A stretch of 14,271 nucleotides of DNA from Atopobiaceae bacterium (GTDB lineage Bacteria > Actinomycetota > Coriobacteriia > Coriobacteriales > Atopobiaceae): the NCBI GenBank assembly GCA_015258485.1, contig JABZIF010000021.1:1-14271 (forward strand), in the 5' to 3' direction. The position numbers and the translations under genes are program-made. The notes beneath the pieces were generated by a model. The model saw only the letters and a program-made list of their open reading frames with translations, was not told the origin of the DNA and ran no database searches. Numbering within the stretch: position 1 is the stretch's first letter; every line of letters starts with the position of its first letter. Positions 14,249 through 14,271 of this stretch are shown here, piece after piece.

Positions 14249-14271
14249 AACCACCCGCATAGCGGGTGGTT
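14249..14271 (+). terminator. strong hairpin terminator after galT (cut by window end)
   Basis: AACCACCCGC (14249-14258) and GCGGGTGGTT (14262-14271) are perfect inverse complements, forming a 10-bp GC-rich stem around an ATA loop. The stem ends in TT at the window edge, where a T-run would be expected to continue. It lies 82 bases after the galT stop and closes the gal operon. On the other strand the tail is GTAATTT, so termination from the right is less certain. Confidence 0.85.

Noticed and set aside
1..14271. Mobile elements, CRISPR arrays, tRNA or rRNA genes, defence or toxin-antitoxin systems
   Set aside because: I saw no transposase, integrase, direct-repeat/spacer array, long terminal inverted repeats or tRNA-like cloverleaf. 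All long coding frames have housekeeping or sugar-metabolism assignments.

Overview
The window suggests a low-to-mid GC member of the Coriobacteriia (Actinomycetota), most likely of the Atopobium/Fannyhessea/Lancefieldella group. Three things point there. The order pyrF-mihF-gmk-rpoZ is an actinobacterial arrangement. The DNA is AT-rich by eye. The dihydroorotate dehydrogenase is the two-subunit NAD-linked kind (PyrD+PyrK) usual in fermentative anaerobes. The species call is inference; no database was consulted.

Layout. (1) Positions 1-2241, minus strand: mihF, gmk, rpoZ and thiI, read in that order. thiI runs off the left edge. They are packed with 1-base stop/start overlaps or a 15-base gap. 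(2) 2242-2402: a 161-base gap with inverted repeats. (3) 2403-7643, minus strand: a complete-looking pyrimidine operon pyrR-pyrB-pyrC-pyrK-pyrD-pyrF in which every junction overlaps by 1-17 bases. Its 5' leader carries an intrinsic terminator just before the pyrR ribosome-binding site and a competing antiterminator pairing, so it looks like an attenuation switch. (4) 7791-8894, minus strand: an orphan Wzt/TagH-type polysaccharide-export ABC ATPase with an unusual N-terminal Ig-like domain. (5) 8967-9998, minus strand: a LacI/GalR-family repressor. (6) 9999-10264: the divergent control region, with two nearly identical LacI-type operators in inverted orientation. (7) 10265-14166, plus strand: galM-galK-galT of the Leloir pathway, closed by a strong hairpin terminator at the right edge.

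How the genes work together. PyrB, PyrC, PyrD/PyrK and PyrF cover UMP synthesis from carbamoyl phosphate except for PyrE. Neither pyrE nor carAB is in the window. PyrR is the likely UMP/PRPP sensor acting on the leader RNA. The lower genes link to nucleotide and RNA metabolism: Gmk (GMP to GDP), RNA polymerase omega, the nucleoid protein mIHF, and tRNA s4U/thiazole sulfur transfer. The galactose block converts beta-galactose to alpha-galactose, then Gal-1-P, then UDP-galactose plus Glc-1-P. galE and a sugar transporter are not in the window. No mobile element, CRISPR array, rRNA or tRNA was seen. Most of the window is housekeeping. The least ordinary items are the Ig-like/ABC fusion, the pyr leader switch and the paired gal operators.
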